A DNA stretch of 7,085 bases from the NCBI GenBank assembly GCA_023423855.1, contig JAFAEU010000422.1:1-7085 (forward strand), given 5' to 3'. This stretch comes from Pseudomonadota bacterium. Its GTDB lineage: Bacteria > Pseudomonadota > Gammaproteobacteria > Xanthomonadales > Xanthomonadaceae. A model generated the notes under the pieces. The model worked only from the letters and a program-made list of their open reading frames with translations, ran no database searches and had not been told where the DNA came from. The position numbers and the translations under genes were made by a program. Shown piece after piece: positions 7,062 through 7,085 of the stretch; position 1 is the first letter of the stretch; each line of letters begins with the position of its first letter.

Positions 7062-7085
7062 GTTCGTCAGCGCATGCGCCAATGG

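Overview
The window is high-GC chromosomal DNA. It most resembles a member of the Xanthomonadaceae/Lysobacteraceae (Lysobacter, Luteimonas, Stenotrophomonas type). The reasons are the very high GC3, the DnaG N-terminus, a secreted S9 peptidase of the kind common in that group, and an inverted pair of repeats built on GTGGGAGCGGCTTC. This assignment comes from memory of those genomes, not from a search.

Layout, left to right. (1) 1-154: the 5' end of an unrecognised gene on the minus strand that runs off the left edge; its codon use is less GC-rich than its neighbours'. (2) 155-448: a gene-free stretch with an AT-rich patch of ATCAAG motifs and a large imperfect inverted repeat. (3) 449-2422: a secreted S9 (prolyl oligopeptidase) family serine peptidase, minus strand. 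(4) 2423-2614: a spacer holding a REP-like inverted pair. (5) 2615-4357: dnaG, the replicative primase, minus strand, GTG start. (6) 4358-4474: a short divergent promoter region. (7) 4475-5350: a Vps62-family protein, plus strand. (8) 5351-5485: a convergent spacer with a probable terminator and a degenerate intergenic repeat. (9) 5486-6418 and 6453-6962: a YihY/BrkB-type membrane protein preceded by an SSAT-like GNAT acetyltransferase, both minus strand and 34 nt apart, probably one transcript. (10) 6963-7085: an upstream region with a perfect 10-bp hairpin.

The genes do not form one pathway. This is mostly housekeeping sequence with two loosely attached accessory genes: the Vps62-like gene and the left-edge gene. 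I see no defence system, CRISPR array, integrase, transposase or biosynthetic cluster. The points most worth a second look are the structured, compositionally shifted left end, the REP pair behind dnaG, and dnaG standing alone without rpsU or rpoD beside it.
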